Positions 51,523 to 60,340 of a stretch of 64,000 nucleotides of DNA are shown here, in pieces (position 1 is the stretch's first letter; each line of letters begins with the position of its first letter). The DNA comes from Pseudomonas sp. UYIF39. GTDB taxonomy: Bacteria > Pseudomonadota > Gammaproteobacteria > Pseudomonadales > Pseudomonadaceae. Position numbers and translations under genes: made by a program. The DNA lies in NCBI RefSeq assembly GCF_029963765.1, contig NZ_JALBYU010000020.1, forward strand, positions 1 to 64,000. Direction: 5' to 3'. The notes under the pieces are model-generated. The model was given only the letters and a program-made list of their open reading frames with translations. It was not told where the DNA came from and ran no database searches.

Positions 51523-51912
51523 ATGAAATTCGGCTTCCTGATCATCTACGTCCCGGACGTCCCAGCCTCCCTCCGATTCTTCTCCTCCGCCTTCGGCCTC
51601 GCCACTCGCTTCCTCCACGAATCAGGCACCTACGGCGAACTCGAAACCGGTGAAACCGCCCTGGCCTTCGCCGCCGACGAACTCGCCACCATGAACTTCA
51701 GCAGCGGCCACGTCTCTGCTCACTCTTCCGCCAAACCGCTGGGCATCGAAGTTGGCCTGGTGACCGACGACGTCCCCACCGCCCACGCCAAAGCCCTGAA
51801 CGCAGGCGCCACCGAAATAACCGCCCCGGCCCTAAAACCCTGGGGCCAAACCGTCTCCTACGTGCGCTGCCCGGACGGGACGCTGGTAGAACTTTGCACA
51901 CCGATAAAATGA
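51523..51912 (+). CDS. VOC-family (glyoxalase/bleomycin resistance type) protein
   Basis: A 129-residue protein of one VOC domain pair: KFGFLIIYVPDVPASLRFFSSAFGL, RFLHESGTYGELETG, then EVGLVTDDV and the closing CPDGTLVELCTP. The metal ligands of true glyoxalases are only partly there. It is cytoplasmic and monocistronic; the substrate is unknown. Confidence 0.87.
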   Translation: MKFGFLIIYVPDVPASLRFFSSAFGLATRFLHESGTYGELETGETALAFAADELATMNFSSGHVSAHSSAKPLGIEVGLVTDDVPTAHAKALNAGATEITAPALKPWGQTVSYVRCPDGTLVELCTPIK

Positions 51913-51963
51913 ACCCTGCCCACCACTGCCCACCTAACTGAATGACTATCAGGAGGGTGACCA

Positions 51964-52182
51964 ATGCAAACCGAAACCATCTGGATCGTACTCGCCGCAA
52001 TACTCGTACTGGTCGAGTTATGGGCAATCAACAAAGTGCGAAAAGCCGAAGGAAAATCCAGCAACAAACTCGTATGGATGGTGGTAATCGTGTTTGTACC
52101 GCTATTCGGGCTGATAGCGTGGGCACTGGCGGGACCGAAACACACCGATCCCAACCCCCATTCACCGCAGGCCAGACAATGA
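51964..52182 (+). CDS. PLDc_N-type small membrane protein
   Basis: A 72-residue protein with two membrane helices that equals the N-terminal membrane part of cardiolipin synthases (PLDc_N): an initial helix, a short charged loop (INKVRKAEGKSSN) and then the second helix PLFGLIAWALAGPK. It lacks any catalytic domain. An AGGAGG ribosome site lies before the ATG. Function unknown. Confidence 0.82.
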   Translation: MQTETIWIVLAAILVLVELWAINKVRKAEGKSSNKLVWMVVIVFVPLFGLIAWALAGPKHTDPNPHSPQARQ

Positions 52183-52230
52183 TGTTTGATGCTGTGCGGT
52201 AAGGATTTTTGGAACTGCGCAATTGCAAAA

Positions 52231-52263
52231 AACAAAGCCCCGATGATTCGGGGCTTTGTTGTT
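52231..52263 (+). terminator. strong terminator
   Basis: AACAAAGCCCCG and CGGGGCTTTGTT pair perfectly around ATGATT and continue into GTTT. Confidence 0.92.
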
Positions 52264-52324
52264 TCTGACCATCCGATTCTATAAATCTGACGTCCGAAAA
52301 TCGTGTAGGAATTCACCCATTATG

Positions 52325-52363
52325 GTGAGGGGGCTTGCCCCCGTTGGGCAGCGAAGCGGCCCC
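52325..52363 (+). repeat. REP unit of a second class
   Basis: GTGAGGGGGCTTGCCCCCG followed by TTGGGCAGCGAAGCGGCCCC is a different, common Pseudomonas REP with two small hairpins. Confidence 0.7.
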
Positions 52364-52563
52364 TAAACCTGCCCCCGATTTCCTAAGACTCTCCGCGCGG
52401 CCCGGATTGCGGTGACAAGCCCGTAAACAATGGCAATCCGCCTTGCCAAAACGACCGCGAAAGCGTCCTACATCACGGTTGTGAGCAGCAAAATGGGCGC
52501 CTATATTCGACCCGTCGCTGACCACAATTAGCGATTAGGTCTCGCAGCCCCGGCGTTTTTCAA

Positions 52564-52969
52564 GGTAGTTGTCGCGTCACCGTCTAACTATGCCGCTCTT
52601 TTCTCGACCTGTTGTTCTCGATCCGGGTTCAGTAGCACGTTGCCGATCGGCTCCCAGTTACGCGTCCGGCCTGACCACCGCTCCGGTTTGTTTTCCTTGG
52701 CTCGCTCGTACAACTCATGTCGCCGGGCCAAGACCTACGGCTTGTTTTCGGACACTGCATTTCCTTCAGAACTGAGCTGCTTGCGCCAGTTGGACAAAGA
52801 CATTTCGCTGACCCCTTCGCGCCGGGAAACCTCGGCCATCGACAGGTTCAGCGGGGGAAGCAGCATCTTGAGTAATGCGGCTCTGCGTTCAGGTGAATAG
52901 TACGGCACGACCAGTCTCTTTCCGCCCCCGATATGCTTTTTCAGGAAAAACCGGGAGGCGACAACTATC
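52564..52969 (-). mobile_element. IS remnant with matching ends
   Basis: GGTAGTTGTCGC at 52564 and GCGACAACTATC at 52958 are inverted copies (one mismatch), fit to be the terminal repeats of an insertion sequence. Between them lie only fragments of both transposase frames on the minus strand, so over 1 kb is missing. The right end touches the truncated gene at 52997. Confidence 0.7.
52588..52908 (-). pseudogene. transposase remnant (IS3-like OrfA start joined to OrfB end)
   Basis: From a GTG at 52908 the minus strand codes for PYYSPERRAALLKMLLPP, then MAEVSRREGVSEMSLSNWRK, the start of an OrfA-type helix-turn-helix transposase. After 57 codons a TAG interrupts, and in the same frame follows LYERAKENKPERWSGRTRNW with PIGNVLLNPDRE, the C-terminus of the catalytic OrfB. 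The middle, with the DDE residues, is deleted. It is inactive. Confidence 0.78.
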
Positions 52970-52996
52970 CTGACACTGGGGGTTGATCCCGACGCG

Positions 52997-53749
52997 GTGG
53001 TGCTGGAGCGGGTTAAAGATCAAGACAAATTGATCCTGCTACGCTTGGCTGATAGTTCGCTCAGCGACGATCAACGCAACACGCTACGCGCGGTATTTGA
53101 TGAGGTCATCCAGGCTCGCAAGGCCAGTTCGCGAAAACTAAGTCTCGATCTCGCCGAGGAAAAGGGTGACGCACCTGAGCGGGAGCAGGCCAGAACCGTT
53201 GATTTCATTCTCGATATACAACCGAAAATCGAGCTCACCAGCAAGTTGGCAGGCATTTGGGGTGATGGCTTTCAAAAGATGGCGAGCGCTTTCAAATATG
53301 GCACTGGGGACGAGGTTAAATGCCAGCTGTCCGCCAATCTTTTACCCAACCCTGCCTTACGAATCACGGCTTATGAACCGAATTTGAAGACCCGTGACAA
53401 CGCGTTCGTGACGCTACTGACCATCACCGAACGCCCCGCCAAGGTGAGCGCTCACTGGCGCTTTCAAGATCCAGCGCTGATGAACGCGATTCACAGCGGA
53501 CTGGTCAACGTTTCACCCTCGACGTCTATTACCACTCGCGATAATCGCAGAGCGTGGATGGTGGTCGACCAGATAGCACTTGAATTTGGCTCTATCGGAC
53601 AACAGACAATACATCCGGGCCAACTTGGTCGCACAGACCAAAGCGGGATGGAGGCATTATGTGCCAAGAGAGGCGAAGCGCTTGGACGACCGTTTTCATT
53701 CTATTTAGGGGACAGCCTGGATCGTTTGAGCCATGTCGAATACTTATGA
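52997..53749 (+). CDS. 5'-truncated gene of unknown function
   Basis: A 250-residue frame from GTG at 52997; the frame is open further left (TLGVDPDAVVLERVKDQD) into the IS end, so the true start seems lost to the insertion. The protein is soluble with a helical, charged first third and a mixed later part containing RAWMVVDQIALEFGSIGQQ. It fits no family I know. No ribosome site is seen at the GTG. It may be a broken gene rather than an active one. Confidence 0.5.
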   Translation: MVLERVKDQDKLILLRLADSSLSDDQRNTLRAVFDEVIQARKASSRKLSLDLAEEKGDAPEREQARTVDFILDIQPKIELTSKLAGIWGDGFQKMASAFKYGTGDEVKCQLSANLLPNPALRITAYEPNLKTRDNAFVTLLTITERPAKVSAHWRFQDPALMNAIHSGLVNVSPSTSITTRDNRRAWMVVDQIALEFGSIGQQTIHPGQLGRTDQSGMEALCAKRGEALGRPFSFYLGDSLDRLSHVEYL

Positions 53750-53817
53750 TCTGCGCAGATCTCAAGCCGATGCCTCTATGACAATGGCGCACTTCTGCAC
53801 GGCTTTGCGTTAAATAG

Positions 53818-53850
53818 AAAAACGGGCGATCCAATGATCGCCCGTTTTTT
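53818..53850. terminator. bidirectional terminator
   Basis: AAAACGGGCGATC and GATCGCCCGTTTTTT pair around CAAT. It serves both the truncated gene and the convergent VanW-type gene. Confidence 0.92.
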
Positions 53851-53858
53851 AATGCACT

Positions 53859-54629
53859 TCAGGTCAGCAACCTTTCCTCAACCTCATACTTAACCATCAC
53901 CCGATTCTTATAAAGCCGCTCACTCTTCAACACCTGACTCGCCTGCCCCTTGCTCCTGATCTCCCGCCATATCTCGTTCTCGCGAAACACCCGCCCACCG
54001 TCTCGCACAAACCGATGCCCGAGTTGATAAACGTGATATCGAAACTCTCTCGCCTGATCGCACAACAACTCCCCTTCCAACTGTTGCTCGGCGACATTGA
54101 GCTTCAACTGAAAATGGCGATCGGTCGGGTTATGCAACACCAGGTCGATGTAGTTGTAAAAGATCGCTGCACCAGAGCCGAAAGGCAGTACTCGCCCTTC
54201 GTCAGGAAAGGGATCGAAGCTGTGGTTCGACCGTTCAACCACGACCAATGGCGAGTGAATCGCCATCCAGTGAATCAGGTTGCTCAGTTGGCAGATCCCG
54301 CCATCGATGCCGCTGCGCTCTTCACCAAATGAGAGCTCCATGCCTTCGACATAACCGTGTTTGCAAAAATACTCGCCAGGGCCAATGACGACACCGTCGA
54401 TCGAAGCGACAGCCAGTTTCAGGCTGATGACTTCGTTGTGCTGCAAGACGAGATCGGAGTTACCGAGTTTGCGGATCGGTTTGAAGTTGTGATTGAGGTA
54501 GCGGAATGGCAAACGGGAGGCGGTGTTCAGGGGAACAGCGTATTGCTGCAAATGCGTATCGCACGTCGAGAAGGTGTTCGCCCAGTGTAATGGCCTGGCA
54601 ATCCATGCACCGGTAAAGAGCCCTGACAC
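53859..54629 (-). CDS. VanW-family protein
   Basis: A 256-residue protein of the VanW family. The diagnostic parts are VIGPGEYF, GYVEGMELSFGEERSGIDGG with ICQLSNLIHWMAIHSPL, and the following VVERSNHSFDPFPD. VanW proteins occur in some vancomycin resistance clusters, but most are of unknown function. It starts at a GTG with no good ribosome site, and there is no other Met before residue 90, so the 5' end is uncertain. No signal peptide is seen. Confidence 0.8.
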   Translation of the reverse strand: MSGLFTGAWIARPLHWANTFSTCDTHLQQYAVPLNTASRLPFRYLNHNFKPIRKLGNSDLVLQHNEVISLKLAVASIDGVVIGPGEYFCKHGYVEGMELSFGEERSGIDGGICQLSNLIHWMAIHSPLVVVERSNHSFDPFPDEGRVLPFGSGAAIFYNYIDLVLHNPTDRHFQLKLNVAEQQLEGELLCDQAREFRYHVYQLGHRFVRDGGRVFRENEIWREIRSKGQASQVLKSERLYKNRVMVKYEVEERLLT

Positions 54630-54829
54630 TGGGCGAACGGGGAGTATTTTAATTGAAGTTTTCGAATATGTCCGCGTATATGAGCATGAAATTTATCGAA
54701 ACAACCTCCGATTAAATGTCGGCCCAAATACTATTTTGCAGACCGCCATAACTCACCAGTAGACCATTAAAACTGATTGTACTTATACAAAAAAGTTGTA
54801 CAAACAACATATAGAGCTAACACTCAACT

Positions 54830-55408
54830 TCAGTGCTTGCTGGTCACTGTCAATATGTCGGTATAGGTCACAACGACACTCTGTCCAACTTTCAGGTCTT
54901 TCAATTTCGCTTGAACTTCGGGTCTGACGACGTCAACGGTCTTAGACTGGCCTGCGGGGTTTTTGAAGGTTACCCGGTTTTTCTTCAAGTCGATTTTGGT
55001 GATTATCAGTTGGACCTGCACTTGACGGTAGGCTTCGCCGCCCGGGTTGTCGCTGCCGGGGGCTGCGCGGACTTCGCCAGCGCGTTCGACGGTGCCAGGC
55101 AGGCCTTTGTCGACATCGGTGTCGAGATAGGCAGCGACGGAGCGGGTAACCTTGACGTTAACTTGATCGCCGACTTTCAGCGCTTTGAGGTTTTTGGCCT
55201 TGTCGGTCAATTGCACATGGACCTGACGACCTTCCGGCCCCTCCAGGACGACCTGGTGACTGGCAGCATCGACCGAGATAACTTTGGTGGTGACCTGATC
55301 CGCCTCCACAAAGGCAGACAGCGGGATGTCCGCAGCCATGGCGCTAACGCTGGCGGCAGACAGCAGGGTCGCAAGGGTGATGGCTTTGGTCAGTGTGTGA
55401 AGTTTCAT
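54830..55408 (-). CDS. periplasmic protein with two similar beta-rich halves
   Basis: A 192-residue protein with a signal peptide (cleavage near SAMAAD, residue 26). The mature part appears to repeat one motif: residues 40-85 (VISVDAASHQVVLEGPEG, ALKVGDQVNVKVTRS) and residues 130-190 (ITKIDLKKNRVTFKNPAG, DLKVGQSVVVTYTD) follow the same pattern of two strands, a linker, then LKVGD/Q. This suggests a duplicated OB-like or SH3-like barrel. The function is unknown. The upstream ribosome site is AGGGA at twelve bases. Confidence 0.8.
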   Translation of the reverse strand: MKLHTLTKAITLATLLSAASVSAMAADIPLSAFVEADQVTTKVISVDAASHQVVLEGPEGRQVHVQLTDKAKNLKALKVGDQVNVKVTRSVAAYLDTDVDKGLPGTVERAGEVRAAPGSDNPGGEAYRQVQVQLIITKIDLKKNRVTFKNPAGQSKTVDVVRPEVQAKLKDLKVGQSVVVTYTDILTVTSKH

Positions 55409-55544
55409 AAGCGGTACATTCCCTGTGAATTGGAGGCAGCAACGAGCGCTGAACCACCGTCCAGCGTCCTCTGCGCAGATGAGCATAGACGCTGATCCGG
55501 GAGTGTTCGCAGTTTCTTGGAGAACGCCTCAATCATCGGGATCG

Positions 55545-55622
55545 TCAACCTCCTGGGCGACGTTCACGGCAGGCGAATCTTTGCCACGAATCAAGGTCAG
55601 GCGGATTCAGGTCTTCACTCAT
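55545..55622 (-). CDS. possible 25-residue ORF, maybe frameshifted
   Basis: ATG at 55622 with GGAG seven bases upstream codes for MSEDLNPPDLDSWQRFACRE before a stop at 55545. In the next frame the sequence goes on as AVNVAQEVDDPDD to a stop at 55529, giving a natural acidic end. A single extra base near 55571 would explain this. It lies 62 bases downstream of the lipocalin-like gene on the same strand. Confidence 0.35.
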   Translation of the reverse strand: MSEDLNPPDLDSWQRFACRERRPGG

Positions 55623-55684
55623 GGCGGGCTCCAGTGACCGGGCTTCTAGAATTAGAAGGCCATCGATCTGCCGAGAGTTCCGAC

Positions 55685-56749
55685 TCAATACCCGGTCATT
55701 TCCAGATAACCCTGCCCACTATGGCTGCCGCTCAATTGCACCGGCCCTTCCCAATAGGGAATGCGCAACGCCATCCACGCCTTGGGATTGAGCGCGCTGA
55801 TGGTGATGTCGAGGTGTTTGTCGGGGATTTTGATCGACCAGCGCACCGGCATCGAACGTCCGGCGACGTTGGCGGTGTCTTGCGGTGTGAGGCTGATGTC
55901 GGCAGCGTGCAGCAACTGCGTCTGGCCTTGAGCGTCGATCCAGGTGCCGGTGAGGTAAGGCGCTCCGTCCTTCTGTCGCATGCGGTAGAGCATTACCTGT
56001 TCGCCGCTGTCCAAGTGCAGGGAAAACCAGTCCCAGCCAGTCTGATTGGCGGTCAGGGGTTGGCTGCTCCATTCCCGGTCGAGCCAGGCCGGGCCGCTGA
56101 CTTGATATGTTTTACCGTCGATTTCCAGTGTGCCATTGGCCTGGAAAAACGGCTGACTGTAGTAGTACGACGCCTGCCCTTGTTCGGACTTCTGACTGAA
56201 GCCTTTGTCGCCCTGAAGCACCAAAGGACGTGTGGAGGTCAGCCGCAGTTGATAGCCAAAATGCTTGTCCCGGGCGCTGAGTTGAAGATCCGCCATAGGG
56301 TCGGAACCCTGACTGCTGAAACGCCAATCATCGATCCACGCGTTGAACGGCGTGAGGCTCACACCAGCCTGGCCAACGCCACCACGGGCGTAACGCTCGG
56401 CGGCGTGATGCACTGTCGCCGACGTCACGGCTGCGTGGCCAAGCCAGATAATTTGATTACCCCAGCCGGCCACTTCGGGCGTCGCTTTCAAGGCGCTGCG
56501 AAACAATGTCCACTGCGCGCCGAACTCGCGTCCCTGATCGTCCTTGAGGTTGGCTGTGACGTACCACCACTCAATGCGAAAACCGTCATGAGGACCGTGA
56601 TCCGCCGGAAAGCTGAACACCCGACCGGGCACCACCGGCGTAAACGCGGCGGCCTGCTGACCCAGCCCCGCGAAGCCTTTCTCAACAGGCGCCGAGTTGT
56701 CGCACCCGCTCAATAACGCCAATAGCAACACGCCGACCTTAATCTTCAT
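55685..56749 (-). CDS. AttH/carotenoid-1,2-hydratase-like lipoprotein
   Basis: A 354-residue lipoprotein (lipobox LLSGC at residues 12-16). The mature protein matches the AttH/CrtC lipocalin-like family: FPADHGPHDGFRIEWWYVTANL near residue 50, then FGAQWTLFR, WLDREWSSQPL with the paired Trp-Glu, and GWDWFSLHLDSGEQVMLYR. The start overlaps the stop of the permease gene by 11 bases. It completes an AttEFGH-like set and likely acts outside the inner membrane on the compound the transporter handles. Confidence 0.9.
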   Translation of the reverse strand: MKIKVGVLLLALLSGCDNSAPVEKGFAGLGQQAAAFTPVVPGRVFSFPADHGPHDGFRIEWWYVTANLKDDQGREFGAQWTLFRSALKATPEVAGWGNQIIWLGHAAVTSATVHHAAERYARGGVGQAGVSLTPFNAWIDDWRFSSQGSDPMADLQLSARDKHFGYQLRLTSTRPLVLQGDKGFSQKSEQGQASYYYSQPFFQANGTLEIDGKTYQVSGPAWLDREWSSQPLTANQTGWDWFSLHLDSGEQVMLYRMRQKDGAPYLTGTWIDAQGQTQLLHAADISLTPQDTANVAGRSMPVRWSIKIPDKHLDITISALNPKAWMALRIPYWEGPVQLSGSHSGQGYLEMTGY

Positions 56750-59210
56750 GAGCAAACGTCCTCAGCAGATCCGCCGGTTGCGTGCGGTACAGCGAATACA
56801 GCGGCCACGCCGACGCCAGCAAAGTCGCCAACAGCGCCAACCCCATCAACTGCAACAGTTGCAGCGGAAACACCCGCAGCGGCAAGCGCCAGCCGAAGGC
56901 CTGAACGTTGATCACCGTGTCCAGGCACCACGCCAGCGCGATCCCCAACGGCAACGCCAGCACCAGGGTCAGCACCGCCAGTAACCAGGTCTGGCCGAGA
57001 TTGAGCAGCATCAATTGCCGGCGGGTCACGCCGAGCGCCCAAAGGGGGGCGAGTTGCCCGAGGCGGCTCTGGCTTTGCGTCAACAGGCTGATGAACAGCG
57101 CCACACCCGCGACACAAAGGGTCAGGCTGTTGAGCGCGGCGGTCGCGGCAAAGGTGCGTTCGAACACTTGCGTCGACCACCCCTTGAGCCGGGCCTGGTC
57201 GACGATGCGGCTGTCCTCCAGCGTGAAGCGGGTTTGCAGCGCGGTCTGGAAGGCAGGGATCAACGTCGGGTCGATGCGCAGGTTGAAACGGCTTGGTGTC
57301 AGCTGCGGCCAGCCGCGCAGCAGATGGTTGACGTTGACCAGAATGTGGCCCTTGGGATTGCCATAATCGGCGTAGATGCCGACGATCCGTGGCGACCATG
57401 TGCCGTTCGGTGTGGGAATCGTCAGGTGATCGCCAAGACGCACCTTCAGCCGACGGGCCAGTTGCTCGCTGAGCATCAGTGCGTCGTCCTTGGCCAGTCG
57501 GTCCCAAGGGTTGTCGCCCAAGGCTTCCAGCAGCGGCCAATGCTGGCGATACGTCGGGTGATCGATCACGCCGAAGACGTCCGCCGGCCAGCCTTGCAAC
57601 TGGATCGACACTTGCCAGCTGGGCAGCACTGCCGTGAGTCCGGGTTGCTGCTTGAGCCAGGTTTGCAGCTCTCTGGCCTGGGCCGGATTTCGCGGATTGA
57701 CGTACAGTTCGGCGGTCAGGCGTTGTTCGAGCCAATCGCTGAAGGTCTGACGAAAACCGGCCGTCATGCTGCCCGCACCAATGTTCGCCGCCAGCGCCAA
57801 CAACAGCGCCATTAGCGCCAGGCTCAGGGCCGGCAGTTGCTGACGGCAGTCGGCGAGAAACCATTGGCCGAGCACCGAGCGACTGCGATGCAGCACCAGG
57901 TTCAACACAGTGTTGAGCACCACCGGCAACGCCAGTGCTGCGCCGATCAACAGCGCCGCCATCAACACGAAGCCACTGCTCAGGCTGTCGCCGAAGATCA
58001 ACGCCAGCAGTGCGATCACCGCGGCGATCACGGCAACCCAACCCTGACGCCGCAACCAGCGCGCGTAAGCCTGATGCCAGGCTTGCGGGTCGGCCAGGGC
58101 CAGCAAAGGCAGGCGCGCGGCCCGCAACAAACTGTTGGCCCCGGCCAGCAACGCGCCGAGCAGGCTCAGACCGACGCCGCTGAGCCACCACCACGGACTG
58201 AGGCTCAACTGCCCCGCCACTTCGGCGCCGTACAACCCGCGCAGACTCGCGGCGACATCCGGCAACAGCACGCTGGCCAACAGGTAGCCGTTGGCGACCC
58301 CGACCAGTCCGCCGATCAACGCCAGCCCACCCAGTTCAACCGCCAGACAGGCAATCAACATCCGAGCACTGACACCGCAGGCGCGCAGGGTTCTGAGCAA
58401 GCCACGGCGTTGTTCCAGCGCCAGGCCGATCGCGGCGTGGACGATGAACAGACCGACCACGAATGACAGAAAACCCAGCGCATCGAGATTCAGGTGAAAG
58501 CTTTCGGTCAGGCGCGACAAATTGTTCTCTTCACCGCTGGTCTTGAGCTGCAGTTGACCCTTGAATTGATCAGGCAGGGGCGCGGCGAAATCCTTCGGCA
58601 GCAGCAGGCGTGACAGCTGATCCGGCAGGCCGAGAATCTGCTGGGCGAAGCCGATGTCCACCAACAACACACCGGGGGCCATATCGGGTTGGGCATGCAG
58701 CGGCGGCAATGCCTGACCACTCAAAGTCAGGGGGCCTTCGCCCTCATGCAGACCCAGTGTTTGCATCGTCTGCGGCGAAATCCAGGTACTGCCCGGCGGG
58801 CTGAAAAACTCGACAACCTGCTCAATCGCCAACGCCTGCCCAGCCACTGCGGAACCGGCGGGCAGCGACACCGGCTCGATCCCCATCAGCTGCAAGCGCT
58901 GGTCGTCATGTCCCTTAAGCGTCACCCGACCTTGCAGGACCGGCGACACCGGCCAACCCGCACGGCGCAGGTCGACAAACATTTGCTGGGAGAAGGTCGC
59001 ACCGCTGGGTGAACTGAGGCTGGCCTGAGGTTCGCCGCCGATCAACTGACTGGCCCGGGCATAGCTTTCCCGCGCCTGGCTGTTCAGCGCCTGCACGCCG
59101 GTCAGCAGGCTTGTGGCGAGCCAGAGCCCGGTCAGCACGCTGAAGAACTGCACCGGGTGCTGTCGCCAATGACTGAGCAGCGCCCGCAGCGTCTCGCGAA
59201 AGACCCGCAC
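56739..59210 (-). CDS. FtsX-like ABC transporter permease (AttFG type)
   Basis: An 823-residue inner-membrane protein with about ten helices in two FtsX blocks (about residues 250-400 and 700-820), separated by a large periplasmic MacB-like part. This is the fused permease of the type that partners LolD-like ATPases and extracts or exports lipophilic compounds. The start is GTG at 59210, two bases after the ATPase stop, with GGACGAG eight bases upstream; longer frames are not supported. Confidence 0.9.
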   Translation of the reverse strand: MRVFRETLRALLSHWRQHPVQFFSVLTGLWLATSLLTGVQALNSQARESYARASQLIGGEPQASLSSPSGATFSQQMFVDLRRAGWPVSPVLQGRVTLKGHDDQRLQLMGIEPVSLPAGSAVAGQALAIEQVVEFFSPPGSTWISPQTMQTLGLHEGEGPLTLSGQALPPLHAQPDMAPGVLLVDIGFAQQILGLPDQLSRLLLPKDFAAPLPDQFKGQLQLKTSGEENNLSRLTESFHLNLDALGFLSFVVGLFIVHAAIGLALEQRRGLLRTLRACGVSARMLIACLAVELGGLALIGGLVGVANGYLLASVLLPDVAASLRGLYGAEVAGQLSLSPWWWLSGVGLSLLGALLAGANSLLRAARLPLLALADPQAWHQAYARWLRRQGWVAVIAAVIALLALIFGDSLSSGFVLMAALLIGAALALPVVLNTVLNLVLHRSRSVLGQWFLADCRQQLPALSLALMALLLALAANIGAGSMTAGFRQTFSDWLEQRLTAELYVNPRNPAQARELQTWLKQQPGLTAVLPSWQVSIQLQGWPADVFGVIDHPTYRQHWPLLEALGDNPWDRLAKDDALMLSEQLARRLKVRLGDHLTIPTPNGTWSPRIVGIYADYGNPKGHILVNVNHLLRGWPQLTPSRFNLRIDPTLIPAFQTALQTRFTLEDSRIVDQARLKGWSTQVFERTFAATAALNSLTLCVAGVALFISLLTQSQSRLGQLAPLWALGVTRRQLMLLNLGQTWLLAVLTLVLALPLGIALAWCLDTVINVQAFGWRLPLRVFPLQLLQLMGLALLATLLASAWPLYSLYRTQPADLLRTFAHED

Positions 59211-59211
59211 T

Positions 59212-59880
59212 TCAGCGCTCGTCCGCGCCAGCCAGACGACCACCGTGCAGCACCACTTTTTCGGCCAGCCGCGCGGCAACCCGTGGGCTGTGGGTGACCA
59301 TCAACAAGGTGGTGGGACTGTCGTCGAGCAACTCCAGCAACAACTTCAAGACCTCATCGCTGGTGGCCTCATCGAGGCTGCCGGTGGGTTCGTCGGCCAG
59401 TAACAGTTTGGGTTGCGACGCCAGGGCCCGGCCCAGCGCGACCCGTTGCTGCTGGCCGCCGGACAGCTGTTCCGGATAACGCTGCAGCAAATCACCCAAG
59501 CCCAGACGTTGCACCAGATGCGCCTGCCAGCGCGGATCATGGCGCCCCGCCAGTCGTGCCTGGAACGCCAGATTGTCCTCCACGCGCAAACTGCCGATCA
59601 GGTTGAACTGCTGAAACACCAAGCCGATTTCGGTCCGCCGCCAGTTCGCCAATTGCCCTTCGTTCATCTGCTCCAGCCGATGTTCGCCGCTGCGGATGCT
59701 GCCGCGATCGACCTTGTCCAGCCCGGCAATCAGGTGCAGCAAGGTGCTCTTGCCACTGCCCGACTCCCCCATCAACGCCAGGCTGCTGCCGGGTTTCAAG
59801 GTGAGGTCGACACCTTGCAGAACCGGCAGTGGGCCCTGGGGAGTGGCGTAGCTTTTGAAGACGCCTTGGACCGAAAGCAT
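59212..59880 (-). CDS. LolD-like ABC transporter ATP-binding protein (AttE type)
   Basis: A 222-residue ATPase. The Walker A motif GESGSGKST is near residue 38, the signature LSGGQQQRVALGRAL near 143, and the Walker B LLLADEPTGSLD follows; the switch His is in MVTHSPRVA. It belongs to the MacB/LolD group, pairing with FtsX-type permeases. It heads a three-gene leftward operon with the permease and the lipocalin-like lipoprotein. Confidence 0.93.
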   Translation of the reverse strand: MLSVQGVFKSYATPQGPLPVLQGVDLTLKPGSSLALMGESGSGKSTLLHLIAGLDKVDRGSIRSGEHRLEQMNEGQLANWRRTEIGLVFQQFNLIGSLRVEDNLAFQARLAGRHDPRWQAHLVQRLGLGDLLQRYPEQLSGGQQQRVALGRALASQPKLLLADEPTGSLDEATSDEVLKLLLELLDDSPTTLLMVTHSPRVAARLAEKVVLHGGRLAGADER

Positions 59881-60019
59881 GGGAAAAACCGTTCAATGTG
59901 CGTGGAGCAAGGATAGCGGACGGTAGCAGCACCGCGAATAGGTCCGTTCAGACAGCCCATAGCCCACACACTTCAGGGAAAAAACATACACAACCAAGGA
60001 ATTGCCTGACTGATCACTC

Positions 60020-60035
60020 GTATCCATATGGATAC
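60020..60035. promoter_or_regulatory. perfect 16-base palindrome before the toxin-antitoxin genes
   Basis: GTATCCATATGGATAC is fully symmetrical and ends nine bases before the toxin start codon. It is the likely operator of the antitoxin (or of the toxin-antitoxin complex). Confidence 0.75.
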
Positions 60036-60044
60036 ATTTGAGTA

Positions 60045-60338
60045 ATGAACTATCTTATTCAACAAACTATGATCTTCGCGACATGGCATGCCTCAGTTCG
60101 TGACTTGCGGGCGAAGTTAGCCATCGCTCGTCGCATTGACCGTGCCTCTGCGGGTAATCTGGGCGATATCAAACCGGTGGGTGATGGTGTTTCCGAAATG
60201 CGCGTGGACGTCGGTGCAGGCTATCGGGTCTACTTCACTATGCGAAATATCGTCGTCATTGTGCTGTTGGCGGGTGGTGACAAATCTTCGCAAACCGCCG
60301 ACATCAGGCGGGCGAAAAAATTGGCAAAGGAGGTTTAA
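60045..60338 (+). CDS. RelE/ParE-family toxin (HI1419 type)
   Basis: A 97-residue protein of the addiction-module killer family: TWHASVRDLRAKLAIARRIDRA, GNLGDIKPVGDGVSEMRVDVG, GYRVYF and the end GGDKSSQTADIRRAKKLA. Related toxins cut mRNA at the ribosome or block gyrase. It precedes its antitoxin, the reverse of most systems, as is usual for HigBA-like pairs. Confidence 0.92.
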   Translation: MNYLIQQTMIFATWHASVRDLRAKLAIARRIDRASAGNLGDIKPVGDGVSEMRVDVGAGYRVYFTMRNIVVIVLLAGGDKSSQTADIRRAKKLAKEV

Positions 60339-60340
60339 AC

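Larger units (their letters stand above)
52183..52563. other. intergenic stretch with terminator and a second REP type
   Basis: No gene supported. It contains the terminator at 52231-52263 and a REP of another class at 52325-52363. Confidence 0.5.

Noticed and set aside
54776..54806. TGTACT...TATACA...TGTACA boxes at the VanW/periplasmic gene gap as a fourth LitR operator
   Set aside because: Spacers are 7 or 13, not 12, and no light-related gene is next to them.
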